Of a DNA stretch of 64,000 nucleotides, positions 20,971-29,131 are shown in pieces. The stretch spans positions 20,165 to 84,164 of the forward strand of contig JAJDAY010000009.1 of the NCBI GenBank assembly GCA_029261655.1, in the 5' to 3' direction. The stretch's first letter is position 1, and the number at the start of each line of letters is the position of its first letter. Under the pieces are notes generated by a model. The model had not been told where the DNA came from, made no database searches, and saw nothing but the letters and a program-made list of their open reading frames with translations. This DNA comes from Nitrospinaceae bacterium (GTDB taxonomy: Bacteria; Nitrospinota; Nitrospinia; Nitrospinales; VA-1). The position numbers and the translations under genes are program-made.

Positions 20971-21163
20971 TCCCGTGCGGGAAACCGGTTTTAGTTTTTC
21001 AATCTAACCATGCAATATTATTAGCATGGTGAGGATTATTTTTGAGCTGATCTCAAATAGCCTCAGACGGCTTAAAAAATTTTAATACTAATTATTTCAA
21101 CTAGTTATCTGAAAGATTTTAACATTTTACTTGAGTGAATTCCAGGAAATCTAAAGAGGGGGA
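20971..21163. promoter_or_regulatory. trpE upstream region with two small inverted repeats
   Basis: A/T-rich 193 bp between trpE and the propeller gene. It contains CCATGC/GCATGG around a 10-nt loop (21008-21029) and TTTGAG/CTCAAA around a 5-nt loop (near 21042-21059). On the minus strand both would lie in the trpE leader or promoter. They could form leader hairpins or a repressor site. No T-box, TRAP repeat or Trp-rich peptide was recognised. Confidence 0.35.
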
Positions 21164-21991
21164 TCAGTCAACCGGCTTCCAGTCTTCGCCGTTCCAGAGA
21201 AGAATCAGGCCGTTATCTCCCACGGCATAAATATTATCTTCCGAGGTTCCCCAGATAGCGGTCAGGTATTCCTTGGTATTGGATTCAATGCGGGTCCACT
21301 GATCGCCTTCCAGAAACATGATCATGCCTTCATCACCGATCGCGAAAACCATGTCACTGTTCGGTCCCCACACATCCAGAAAAAATTCCATGGTCCCGGA
21401 CGGCATTTCTTTTAAATCGGCGCCATTAAATTCAAATATGGCCCCATCGGAACCGACAATATATATCTCTTTCGGACCGAATCCGTAAACGCCATAAAAC
21501 TCCGCGCTCGAATCAAACGTCATGCGCACCCACTGATCGCCTTCCTGCCTGAGAACCAAACCATCGTAGCCGACGGCGACCATCCCGCTTTCCTCACACC
21601 CCCATAAACGGGTGATGTCGGTATCGGTCCCCGTTTTGGTATAGTTCCAAGTTTCTCCATCATAACGCAGAATTTTTCCCAAACGGGAGCAGGCGTATAT
21701 TTCATCAGCGGCCAGGCCAAATATTCCCGTCATCGGAGGCAATTTTTCTATGTCCTGAGGGGTCCAGGAAGTGCCATCAAAATGCAGGATAATCCCGTCC
21801 GTCGCCACCGCGAATAAGTTATCAGCTGCACTGCCCCACATATTTTTGACGGTGTAACGACCGTTCAACTCCATTTTTTCCCATTTGCTTCCGTCAAAAT
21901 GAAGCATGGTTCCTTCCGCGCCACCGACGAAAATATTGTTCTCATCAAAACCGGTGATGGAAAGCAGATGGTTTTCAGTCAAACTTGTCAT
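21164..21991 (-). CDS. Seven-repeat beta-propeller-like protein (copy 2 of pair)
   Basis: 275-residue protein built almost wholly from seven tandem repeats of about 38-40 residues with the pattern WGxxxDNIFAVGxxGxILHYDGxxW. Each unit has the shape of one propeller blade, and seven copies would close a ring. No signal peptide or membrane helix is seen, so a cytosolic location is inferred. It follows its paralogue (22022-22870) by 30 bp. The blade pattern resembles BNR/Kelch/tectonin-type repeats but I cannot assign a named family or ligand. Confidence 0.8.
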   Translation of the reverse strand: MTSLTENHLLSITGFDENNIFVGGAEGTMLHFDGSKWEKMELNGRYTVKNMWGSAADNLFAVATDGIILHFDGTSWTPQDIEKLPPMTGIFGLAADEIYACSRLGKILRYDGETWNYTKTGTDTDITRLWGCEESGMVAVGYDGLVLRQEGDQWVRMTFDSSAEFYGVYGFGPKEIYIVGSDGAIFEFNGADLKEMPSGTMEFFLDVWGPNSDMVFAIGDEGMIMFLEGDQWTRIESNTKEYLTAIWGTSEDNIYAVGDNGLILLWNGEDWKPVD

Positions 21992-22021
21992 AATATTCCT
22001 TTTATCTAATTGCCTGGCCTG

Positions 22022-22870
22022 CTAAACAGGTCCAAGGGACATATCGTTCCATTTTTTTCCGTCATAATGAATCACGGTCCCGTTATCCCCCACCGCGTAA
22101 ACGCAATCGGGCCTCAAGCCCTTCACCTTGGTGAGATAATCTTCGGGTCGCGGGGACTCCATTTTCTCCCATTTTTTTCCATCGTAGTGCAGGATGACCG
22201 CGCTGTCACCCACAGCAAAAATATCATCGTCGGAGGTCCCCCAGATACTCAGGAGATATTCTTCGGTCCCCGATTCCATCGGTGACCATTCCTCGCCGTT
22301 ATAATGCAGGATGGTCCCATGAGATCCGGCAACATAGACGTTGTCTGTACGGGTCCCCCAGATGCCAAAAAGAGAAACGGTTTCATCCGTCAATTCTTCA
22401 CGCCGATGAAATTGTTTGCCGTCATAATAACGATAAATACCCTCGCCGCCAATGGCGTGGATATGATTGACGTCCTCTCCCCACATGCCAAAAATGTCGT
22501 GAATGGTATTCGGTTCCCGGTAATCCCATTTTTCCCCATTCCAGTAGAGCATGCGCCCGCCAACCCCAAACAGAAATAAATTGTCGGCGTCAAACCCGAA
22601 GGCCGCGTTCAGGGAATCATAACTACCGGTATCCAGCTGATTCCAGTTTTTGCCATCGTACTGTAACACCACGCCGCCGATACCCACGGCAAAAATATTA
22701 TCTTCAGCGGACGCCCAGATTCCCATGAGAGGGTTGGTGTTTTCGGTGCGCACCGGATACCATTCCTCGCCGTCGAAATACTGCGGAATGCCGTCTTTGC
22801 CAACGACATAAATTTTCTTTTCATTAAATACCCAGAGATCCAGAAGATCCGGGTGCTCGCCAATGAACAT
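22022..22870 (-). CDS. Seven-repeat beta-propeller-like protein (copy 1 of pair)
   Basis: 282 residues, again seven repeats of the W-G-x(4)-DN-[IV]-[FY]-AVG-x(2)-G-x-[IV]-L-H-Y-[DN]-G-x(2)-W type, with the most regular units in the middle and C-terminal part (for example WGTSDDDIFAVGDSAVILHY). No export signal. It probably arose by tandem duplication with the next gene. A scaffold or sensor role is only an inference from the fold. It is transcribed after the LRR gene at 23015-23923, but a terminator lies between them. Confidence 0.8.
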   Translation of the reverse strand: MFIGEHPDLLDLWVFNEKKIYVVGKDGIPQYFDGEEWYPVRTENTNPLMGIWASAEDNIFAVGIGGVVLQYDGKNWNQLDTGSYDSLNAAFGFDADNLFLFGVGGRMLYWNGEKWDYREPNTIHDIFGMWGEDVNHIHAIGGEGIYRYYDGKQFHRREELTDETVSLFGIWGTRTDNVYVAGSHGTILHYNGEEWSPMESGTEEYLLSIWGTSDDDIFAVGDSAVILHYDGKKWEKMESPRPEDYLTKVKGLRPDCVYAVGDNGTVIHYDGKKWNDMSLGPV

Positions 22871-22945
22871 GATTTTGTTATAGCCTCAAAATTTTGAAAA
22901 AATTTTATTGTCCTTAAACTTCTTTCCGAAAGGCTATTTACCCTG

Positions 22946-22989
22946 AATAAAAAAAGGGTTCCCCGGCTCTGCGGCACGAGGGACCCTTT
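22946..22989 (-). terminator. Intrinsic terminator downstream of the LRR gene
   Basis: On the minus strand a hairpin GAAAGGGTCC...GGAACCCTTT is followed directly by a run of seven T. It lies 26 bp after the stop of the LRR gene at 23015. It separates that gene from the propeller pair. Confidence 0.85.
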
Positions 22990-23014
22990 CAGATGAGACC
23001 GCTACTATCAAAAA

Positions 23015-23923
23015 TCAGACTTCTTCCCTTACAGGGCGAAACAACACGCTTGTCAGTTTTTCCAGATTTTTTGAGTTTCTAATCAAATCCTCAACTTCAG
23101 GGCTGATGTCATTTCGAATCAATATCAGTGTCTGGAGATTTTTCAGGGTTTTGGATTCGGCGATGGCCTTGCCGCCTTCGTCTCCAATTTCAGCCTCATA
23201 AAGATCCAGCAGGGTCAGGTTCCTTAATGCCTTAGAATTGGCGATTGCGATTCCGCCACGAGGGCCGATATCGTTATAAGTCAATGTCAATTGCGTCAGG
23301 TTTTTTAACGTGTCCGATTGGGCCAGCGCTTCGACGCCCTCCCCTTCCACATAATTCCAATTCAAATTGAGCTCGGTCAACTGGGATAGATTCTTGGAGT
23401 TGGCGATTGCGATGGCCCCCTCGTTGCCAATATTATTCCGATAAAGCGACAACTGATTGAGCTTGGTGAGGGTGCTTGATGTCGCGATAGCTTCCACCCC
23501 CTCATCTCCCAGTTTTTCGCCCAGCCACAAAGAAATCAGATTGGCAAGGGTTCGGGACTCGGCAATGGCGCGCGCTCCCTCGGCCCCCACCTGGTTGTCG
23601 CTCAAAATAAGTTCAGAAAGATTGATGAGGGTTTTCGAAGCCGCCATCGCTTTCACACCCACATCTGTAATTTTATTTTTGAACATATTGAGCACAGTGA
23701 GGTGCTTCATATGTTCCGAGTCCAGGAGAGCTTTCAACCCATCGTCGCCAATCTCATTGAATTCCAGAAACGCGGCGGTCACACCTTTGACCTTTTCAGA
23801 CTGGACAATCGCAATGAGGTCCTCATCGGCGATTTCTTTTTCACGAAGATCCAGTTCGCTTTTGTCCGCACTCAAACTCTGGTCGATCAGGTTGTCTATG
23901 TCTTTTTCAGTTTTTGCGGTCAT
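23015..23923 (-). CDS. Cytosolic leucine-rich-repeat protein (ribonuclease-inhibitor type)
   Basis: 302 residues with about nine RNI-type LRRs (for example LTQLTLTYNDIGPRGGIAIA and NLSELILSDNQVGAEGARAI). The N-terminus is hydrophilic and has no signal peptide, in contrast to the exported LRR protein at 12251-13051. It is probably a binding scaffold. It is monocistronic: a strong intrinsic terminator follows, and a 318 bp gap separates it from the divergent moxR gene. Confidence 0.85.
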   Translation of the reverse strand: MTAKTEKDIDNLIDQSLSADKSELDLREKEIADEDLIAIVQSEKVKGVTAAFLEFNEIGDDGLKALLDSEHMKHLTVLNMFKNKITDVGVKAMAASKTLINLSELILSDNQVGAEGARAIAESRTLANLISLWLGEKLGDEGVEAIATSSTLTKLNQLSLYRNNIGNEGAIAIANSKNLSQLTELNLNWNYVEGEGVEALAQSDTLKNLTQLTLTYNDIGPRGGIAIANSKALRNLTLLDLYEAEIGDEGGKAIAESKTLKNLQTLILIRNDISPEVEDLIRNSKNLEKLTSVLFRPVREEV

Positions 23924-24241
23924 GCTCTCTATTCCCTCAGAATCAAATTGGTTTTAAAGGGCTAGTAATGTAATTGGTTGAGTCAAGCATTCTAAGAAAG
24001 TCTACCGTATTGTAAAGCCTAAATTTCTATAACTCCCAATCCAGCGGAAAAACCAGTTTGCCGGAACGGAAGATCATAGGGATGTTTGATTTTCAGGCAC
24101 TACGGATCGAATTTATTAATACATTTTTTTTTAATTTTGACAATTATTATTTATAATAACAACACGTTGGACGCTTGACCCTCCGTTGGGACACTATTAT
24201 CCCGTCCCCAAAATTAACCGTATAATACCCATTTTCATCCC
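23924..24241. other. Divergent intergenic region (LRR gene / moxR)
   Basis: 318 bp without a gene. It should contain the promoters of the LRR gene (minus) and of moxR (plus). A TATAAT at about 24221 lies close to the moxR start, but no good -35 box at 17 bp was found. A run of T followed by an A/T-rich stretch lies at 24121-24160. Confidence 0.45.
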
Positions 24242-25234
24242 ATGCCGCATAATATTGACGAGATAACGCGCAAAGTCGAAGAGGCCAGTTCCTTCATTCC
24301 AGCGCTCCTCAAAGAAATGGCCAAGATTCTGGTGGGTCAGAAATATTTGACCGAAAGGCTGATTCTCGGCTTGCTGACCGGCGAGCACATTCTGGTGGAA
24401 GGCGTTCCCGGTCTGGCCAAGACAACAGCCGTCAAAACACTTGCCAGGGCCATCCACGCCGAATTCAAACGCATCCAGTTCACCCCGGATTTACTGCCTG
24501 CGGACCTGCTGGGGACTCAGGTGTATCAACCCAAAACAGGCGAATTTTCCATTAAAAAGGGCCCCCTGTTCGCCAACATCATATTGGCGGATGAAATCAA
24601 CCGGGCGCCTGCCAAGGTTCAAAGCGCCTTGCTGGAATCCATGCAGGAGCGGCAGATCACCATAGGCGGCCAAACGTTCCGTCTGGATGAACCCTATATG
24701 ATCATCGCCACGCAAAACCCCATCGAACAGGAAGGAACCTATCCCCTTCCCGAAGCGCAGGTGGACCGATTCCTGTTTAAACTGATGATCGAATATCCCA
24801 GCAGGGAAGAAGAAAAAATCATCATGCAAAAAATGTCCCTGTCCAATGATCCCACTCCGATAAACCCGGTGGTCAAACCGGAGAACCTGTTCGGGGCAAG
24901 ACGGGTGTTCGACTCGATCTATATCGACGAAAACCTGCAGGATTATATTCTGAATCTGGTCGCGGCCACCAGGGACCCATCCGCCCACGGTCTGGAATCC
25001 TATGCGAAAACCATTCAGTTCGGGGCGTCCCCAAGAGCTTCCATTTTTCTGAACCGGGCATCCAAAGCCTATGCCTTCATGCAGGGCCGGGGCTATGTGG
25101 TTCCCCAGGACATAAAATCCATTGGCCGGGATATCCTGAGGCACCGCATCATCCTGACTTATGAGGCCGAGGCCGAGAACCTCACCACCGACGACATATT
25201 GAATAAAATCTTCGATACGGTCGAAGTTCCTTAA
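24242..25234 (+). CDS. MoxR-family AAA+ ATPase
   Basis: Chaperone-like AAA+ ATPase that acts with vWA-domain proteins, here the Bat proteins encoded downstream. Walker A GVPGLAKT at about residues 54-61, Walker B ILADEINRAP, sensor 1 IIATQNPIEQEGTYPLPEAQ (partly) and the C-terminal lid domain with GASPRASIFL are typical of MoxR. The length of 330 residues is normal. In most genomes the DUF58 gene follows directly. Here the DUF58 gene is 2.95 kb away because accessory genes intervene. Confidence 0.95.
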   Translation: MPHNIDEITRKVEEASSFIPALLKEMAKILVGQKYLTERLILGLLTGEHILVEGVPGLAKTTAVKTLARAIHAEFKRIQFTPDLLPADLLGTQVYQPKTGEFSIKKGPLFANIILADEINRAPAKVQSALLESMQERQITIGGQTFRLDEPYMIIATQNPIEQEGTYPLPEAQVDRFLFKLMIEYPSREEEKIIMQKMSLSNDPTPINPVVKPENLFGARRVFDSIYIDENLQDYILNLVAATRDPSAHGLESYAKTIQFGASPRASIFLNRASKAYAFMQGRGYVVPQDIKSIGRDILRHRIILTYEAEAENLTTDDILNKIFDTVEVP

Positions 25235-25253
25235 ACAGGTTAAAGGAGATGTG

Positions 25254-25676
25254 ATGAACGATAAAACCGTTAGTGGTATTCACTGGAGTTTCTGGATAAT
25301 TGGCGTTGTCACACTTATTTTTAATCTTATGGGCGTCCTCAATTACTTCGCACAAATGAATGCAGACTCCCTCGCTTCATTTCCTGAGCAGTATCTCCCG
25401 ATAATCCAAGACCGACCCGCCTGGGCCACAGCAGGTTTTGCGATCGCCGTTTTCGGCGGCTCGCTTGGCTGTCTTTTGCTTTTACTCAGGAAGTCGTCTG
25501 CATTCTACGCGTTAATGGTGTCTCTACTCGGCGTAATCGTGTCCATGATTCATATATTCCGAGTGGCCGGATTCAGTTCATTCGAGATTTGGGTTGGTGT
25601 TTTGATGCAACTGGTGGTGACTGCGTTTTTAATCTGGTATACAAAGCGGGCCGAGCAAAAGGGTTGGACCCCTTAG
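25254..25676 (+). CDS. Small four-helix membrane protein
   Basis: About 140 residues with four hydrophobic helices (WSFWIIGVVTLIFNLMGVL, AGFAIAVFGGSLGCLLLLL, YALMVSLLGVIVSMIHI, IWVGVLMQLVVTAFLIWY). Similar small proteins are often annotated as sugar transporter or unknown without proof, and I do not assign a substrate. A strong AAAGGAG lies 8 nt before the ATG at 25254; a GTG one codon earlier is less likely. It starts the accessory block inserted after moxR, 19 bp past the moxR stop. No palindromic element precedes it. Confidence 0.75.
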   Translation: MNDKTVSGIHWSFWIIGVVTLIFNLMGVLNYFAQMNADSLASFPEQYLPIIQDRPAWATAGFAIAVFGGSLGCLLLLLRKSSAFYALMVSLLGVIVSMIHIFRVAGFSSFEIWVGVLMQLVVTAFLIWYTKRAEQKGWTP

Positions 25677-25734
25677 GAACAATTCCTGCTAATCGCCAGG
25701 TTACCTCTGGATTTTCGAACCGCTTTAAACAAAA

Positions 25735-26175
25735 ATGGACTATTTTGCAGAACTGGGCTATTTCGGCCTTTTTGTTGCGGCATTTTTAGCGGCGACCATT
25801 TTACCTTTAAGCTCTGAAGTGGTTTTAACCACTTTATTGTTAAATGGTTTATCACCTGTAGCATTGGTCACTATCGCAACTGTTGGCAATGTGTTGGGGT
25901 CTCTCACCAATTATGCCCTCGGCTATTGGGCCAGCCTGGAAGTCATAAAAAGATGGCTAAAGATTTCTGAAGAGGAATATGCCCGGGCAGAACAGCATTT
26001 TGTAAAATATGGATTGTTCTCTTTATGTTTTGCATGGGTGCCTGTGATTGGCGATCCCTTAACCGTTATAGCCGGCATTTTGCGCATTCGTTTATTGTGG
26101 TTTGTTTTATTGGTCACTGCTGGCAAACTGATGCGGTACATCGTCGTCAGTTATTTAGCAATACAAATAAATTGA
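25735..26175 (+). CDS. YqaA/DedA-family membrane protein
   Basis: 146-residue integral membrane protein of the VTT/DedA superfamily, YqaA subgroup. MDYFAELGYFGLFVAAFLAATILP opens the first reentrant region and FAWVPVIGDPLTVIAGILRI is the conserved loop of the family. Members are linked to lipid scrambling and envelope homeostasis. It is the second gene of the accessory block. The first palindromic element follows 32 bp after its stop. Confidence 0.88.
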   Translation: MDYFAELGYFGLFVAAFLAATILPLSSEVVLTTLLLNGLSPVALVTIATVGNVLGSLTNYALGYWASLEVIKRWLKISEEEYARAEQHFVKYGLFSLCFAWVPVIGDPLTVIAGILRIRLLWFVLLVTAGKLMRYIVVSYLAIQIN

Positions 26176-26182
26176 AATGAGG

Positions 26183-26201
26183 ATTACCAGAGAAATAGTA
26201 A
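26183..26201 (+). repeat. 19-nt secondary repeat, copy 1
   Basis: ATTACCAGAGAAATAGTAA matches 16 of 19 positions of the sequence at 26787-26805. Here it lies 5' of the palindromic element at 26208; the other copy lies 3' of the element at 26732. Confidence 0.5.
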
Positions 26202-26207
26202 ACCGAA

Positions 26208-26238
26208 AATGTCTACTTTTCGATCCAAAGCGGACATT
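26208..26238 (+). repeat. Palindromic cassette element, copy A
   Basis: 31-bp imperfect palindrome. Its right half CGATCCAAAGCGGACATT (26221-26238) matches 17 of 18 positions of the core seen in all six copies. The left half AATGTCTACTTT mirrors the right arm at 10 of 12 positions. It sits between the YqaA gene and the glycosylase gene, 41 nt before the ATG. Confidence 0.85.
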
Positions 26239-26279
26239 CAGTTTTCCCAAGTTAGTTACAATAGCCCATAATAAGAGTC

Positions 26280-26711
26280 ATGCGATTGTGGTCGATACAT
26301 CCGAAAAACCTCGATGCCAAAGGACTTGTTGCACTTTGGAGGGAGGGACTACTCGCTCAAAAAGTTTTGCAGGGAAAAACTCAAGGTTACCGAAATCATC
26401 CACAGCTCAACCGGTTTAAAAAGACGAGTGATCCAATTACGGCCATTGGCAAGTATTTGTATCATGTTCATAAAGAATCATTAAGGCGCGGCTACAAATT
26501 TGATTTAAAGAAAATCAGTGACTACAGATCCAGAAAAAAGATAAATGTTAGCTCAGGACAATTAGAATTTGAGACCCGGCATTTACTTAAAAAATTGAAA
26601 TCCCGTGATCCAACACTATATTTAAAGGTTCAAAAGCTAACGAAATTGGATGCTCACCCTATTTTTCGTGTCGTGCCTGGGGAAATCGCTGACTGGGAAA
26701 TCACGATTTAG
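26280..26711 (+). CDS. Pyrimidine dimer DNA glycosylase (Pyr_excise family)
   Basis: 143-residue protein of the family related to T4 endonuclease V, which removes UV photoproducts and nicks the DNA. The N-terminus MRLWSIHPKNLDAKGLVALW and the stretch LLAQKVLQGKTQGYRNHPQL are the family signature. The length is typical. It is in the accessory block, preceded by palindromic element A and followed by element B 20 bp after the stop. This gene type is often carried by mobile DNA, so horizontal acquisition is plausible. Confidence 0.85.
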   Translation: MRLWSIHPKNLDAKGLVALWREGLLAQKVLQGKTQGYRNHPQLNRFKKTSDPITAIGKYLYHVHKESLRRGYKFDLKKISDYRSRKKINVSSGQLEFETRHLLKKLKSRDPTLYLKVQKLTKLDAHPIFRVVPGEIADWEITI

Positions 26712-26731
26712 GATGTCTCAGATTATTATTG

Positions 26732-26762
26732 AATGACCGGAATCGACCCACAGCGGACGTTC
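26732..26762 (+). repeat. Palindromic cassette element, copy B (diverged)
   Basis: Core CGACCCACAGCGGACGTT at 26744-26761 matches 16 of 18 consensus positions. The left arm AATGACCG is weaker than in other copies. It lies 20 bp after the glycosylase stop and 53 bp before the next start, in the same orientation as copies A and C. Confidence 0.8.
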
Positions 26763-26786
26763 AGGATAAGGATTAGGTAACGAGAA

Positions 26787-26805
26787 CTTACCAGAGAACA
26801 AGTAA
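26787..26805 (+). repeat. 19-nt secondary repeat, copy 2
   Basis: CTTACCAGAGAACAAGTAA, the partner of the sequence at 26183-26201 (16 of 19 identical). It is located just before the start of the 82-residue gene. Confidence 0.5.
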
Positions 26806-26814
26806 TAGGGAGCT

Positions 26815-27063
26815 TTGAAATTGAGCCAGTCAAAGTCAGAAGATAATTGGTTGAAAGATGCGTTGAATGATTCCACTTCTGAAGCATTTAAGCTGACCAG
26901 GGAAGAAGTCAGAAAAATAAAGATATTAAAACGAAAAGGTTTTAAGGATTTCGCGGAAGCCTATTATGAGTATCTCCAACTGGAAAAAAAAGAAGGTTCT
27001 CTGGATTACACTCTGGAAGAATTTTGTGAAAAAAAAGGGGTTCAATATCGGTCTCTGAAATGA
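26815..27063 (+). CDS. Small hypothetical protein, 82 residues
   Basis: Not recognised. A charged, probably helical protein (LTREEVRKIKILKRKGFKDFAEAYYEYLQL) with no cysteine-rich or membrane segment. Two TTG start candidates exist, at 26815 and 26821; GGGAG spacing favours the second. It is cargo of the accessory block: element B lies upstream and element C 82 bp downstream. The pattern of charged helices could suit an antitoxin or a DNA-binding accessory protein, but nothing proves either. Confidence 0.6.
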   Translation: MKLSQSKSEDNWLKDALNDSTSEAFKLTREEVRKIKILKRKGFKDFAEAYYEYLQLEKKEGSLDYTLEEFCEKKGVQYRSLK

Positions 27064-27145
27064 TCGGGTATTTGCTGGCTCACAATGGCTGTTCTAAGTT
27101 GAAAGACAAAAAGAAGGCTAAAATAGAACCATATGGGTTAAGCGG

Positions 27146-27178
27146 AAACGCCTGCTTTCGACCCAAAGCGGGCATTTT
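27146..27178 (+). repeat. Palindromic cassette element, copy C
   Basis: Core CGACCCAAAGCGGGCATT at 27159-27176 (17 of 18). The left arm AACGCCTGCTTT mirrors the right arm at 10 of 12 positions. The sequence after the core up to the ATG at 27194 (TTCATGAAAAGTAAAAA) closely matches the leader after copy E in the other block. Confidence 0.88.
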
Positions 27179-27193
27179 CATGAAAAGTAAAAA

Positions 27194-28012
27194 ATGAAAC
27201 AATCAAATAATATTCTTTCCCCCGTACTCTACCTACCTCATGGTGGTGGCCCGCTCCCACTTTTAGGTGAAAAAAGTCAAGAGGATTTGGTGGTTTTTCT
27301 AAAAGAACTTCCCAAAACCATTACTCAACCTTCAGCAATTTTAATTATCAGTGCCCATTGGGAAGAACCGCAGGCGACCATAACCAGCGGCGATCAACAA
27401 AACATCATTTACGACTATTCAGGATTTCCTCCAGAAGCGTATGAAATACAATATCCGGCTTCTGGAAATTCTAAACTGGCTAAAGAGATTGGGAGTCTGG
27501 TTAAAAGAGATGGAATAAAAGTAAAGCTTGATGAGAAACGTGGATTCGACCATGGAATGTATGTGCCGTTAAAAATCATGTACCCTGAGGCGCAAATATC
27601 CTGCCTGCAGTTATCTTTACTTAAGAGCCATGACCCATCCGAGCATATAGCTCTCGGTAAATCTTTAGCGAGTTTACGGAAAAAAAATGTTCTTATCATT
27701 GGTTCAGGATTTTCTTTTCATAATCTGAAATTATTTTTCCAGCCTGAGAAGGAAACCCACGATAAAAGTATCGCGTTCGACAAATGGCTAGTGGATACCT
27801 GTTCAAATTCTAATCTATTAGTTTCACAACGAGAACAACAACTAACTGCATGGGAAAAAGCCCCCTATGCTCGATATTGTCATCCACGAGAGGAACATTT
27901 ATTGCCATTACACGTATGTTTTGGTGCTGCAAGTTTGGAGACACCTATAGCAAAAGTGATTTACAATGAAGACTTTATGGGCGCGAGAACTACCGGGCTG
28001 CGATGGGGATAA
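27194..28012 (+). CDS. Extradiol ring-cleavage dioxygenase, DODA/YgiD type
   Basis: 272-residue member of the class III extradiol dioxygenases related to 4,5-DOPA dioxygenase, which open aromatic diol rings with a non-haem metal. Expected metal and catalytic histidines are visible: H16 in LPHGGGP, H55 in SAHWEEP, H120 in FDHGMYVPL, and a C-terminal His in REEHLLPLHV. Palindromic element C ends 17 nt before the ATG. It is the last gene of the accessory block before the DUF58 gene. The natural substrate is unknown. Confidence 0.88.
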   Translation: MKQSNNILSPVLYLPHGGGPLPLLGEKSQEDLVVFLKELPKTITQPSAILIISAHWEEPQATITSGDQQNIIYDYSGFPPEAYEIQYPASGNSKLAKEIGSLVKRDGIKVKLDEKRGFDHGMYVPLKIMYPEAQISCLQLSLLKSHDPSEHIALGKSLASLRKKNVLIIGSGFSFHNLKLFFQPEKETHDKSIAFDKWLVDTCSNSNLLVSQREQQLTAWEKAPYARYCHPREEHLLPLHVCFGAASLETPIAKVIYNEDFMGARTTGLRWG

Positions 28013-28186
28013 TAGGAATGTTTCCCGTCAACGAAAAATAGAGCAGTTGAGGTAAAAAGCTAAAAGATACTTTCAGTTAATATTTTATTAAACGAACGCC
28101 CTTTTCTGCCCGATAGTAGTCTTTCAAAAATCGAGAGCATCTATCACTTTCTTTCAGATCACGTTTAAACTAATTAGGTCATCACT

Positions 28187-29131
28187 TTGAATTTCGTCAC
28201 AAATTTTTTGGATTGGTTCCGCCCCCCTGCACCGGAAATCGTTGAAAACAACATTTCCCCCGAGTTATTGAAAAAAGTTCGCGCCATTCAGATTAAAACC
28301 AATCACCTGGCCAACGACATCATGACCGGTGAATATGTTTCGGCATTCAAGGGAAGTGGCATGGAATTCAGCGAAGTCCGGGAATATCAACCGGGCGACG
28401 ACATTCGCTTAATCGATTGGAACGTGACGGCCAGAACGGGCCAACCCTACATCAAGGAGTTCAAGGAAGAGAGGGAGCTGACCTCCATGTTGTTGGTCGA
28501 TGTCAGTTCTTCGGGAGAATTTGGTTCGATTGGGAGACTTAAAAACGAAATCTCCGCTGAAATCGCTTCTATACTGGCTTTCGCGGCTATCAAAAATAAT
28601 GATAAAATCGGCTTGATCGTATTTTCGGATATCATAGAACATTATATTCCGCCTAAAAAGGGCAAAGCGCATGTGTGGAATATCATTCGCACCATTTTAG
28701 ACTTTAATCCGGAAGGGAAAGGCACCGACCTGAATCTACCTCTGGAATATTTAATCAATATCCAGAAACGCAAAAGCGTCGCCTTTTTGATATCCGATTT
28801 TCTGGCGCAGGGCTATGAAAACACCCTGAAACTCGCCCGGCAAAAACACGACCTCATCGCTCTCAGGATCGTCGATCCGCGTGAACGGGATCTCCCGAAT
28901 GTGGGGCTGGCCCATTTGCAGGACGCCGAAACAGGAGAAGCTATCCTGATCGACACTGGCAACCGGGAAATGGTCCAACAATTCGTTGAGCTTGGTCAAA
29001 AGGAATTTGAAAAAATGAAGACTTTTTTTAATTCGATTGGCATCGACATCATTGACATACGCACGGATCGTCCTCTTGTCGAACCCATCATAAAATATTT
29101 TAAGGTGAGAGAAAAAAGGCGCGGAATATGA
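28187..29131 (+). CDS. DUF58-domain protein of the MoxR/Bat operon
   Basis: 314 residues with the DUF58 signature SGMEFSEVREYQPGDDIRLIDWN and a following vWA-like fold (LLVDVSSSGEFG in place of a perfect DxSxS). DUF58 proteins work with MoxR and Bat proteins in envelope stress or periplasmic protein maturation, although the mechanism is poorly known. TTG start at 28187. The stop overlaps the next ATG (ATGA). Its usual neighbour moxR lies 2.95 kb upstream across the accessory block, so the operon appears split. Confidence 0.93.
   Translation: MNFVTNFLDWFRPPAPEIVENNISPELLKKVRAIQIKTNHLANDIMTGEYVSAFKGSGMEFSEVREYQPGDDIRLIDWNVTARTGQPYIKEFKEERELTSMLLVDVSSSGEFGSIGRLKNEISAEIASILAFAAIKNNDKIGLIVFSDIIEHYIPPKKGKAHVWNIIRTILDFNPEGKGTDLNLPLEYLINIQKRKSVAFLISDFLAQGYENTLKLARQKHDLIALRIVDPRERDLPNVGLAHLQDAETGEAILIDTGNREMVQQFVELGQKEFEKMKTFFNSIGIDIIDIRTDRPLVEPIIKYFKVREKRRGI

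Noticed and set aside
24137..24158. TTGACA followed by TATAAT upstream of moxR
   Set aside because: Only 9 bp separate the two boxes, too close for a sigma-70 promoter.
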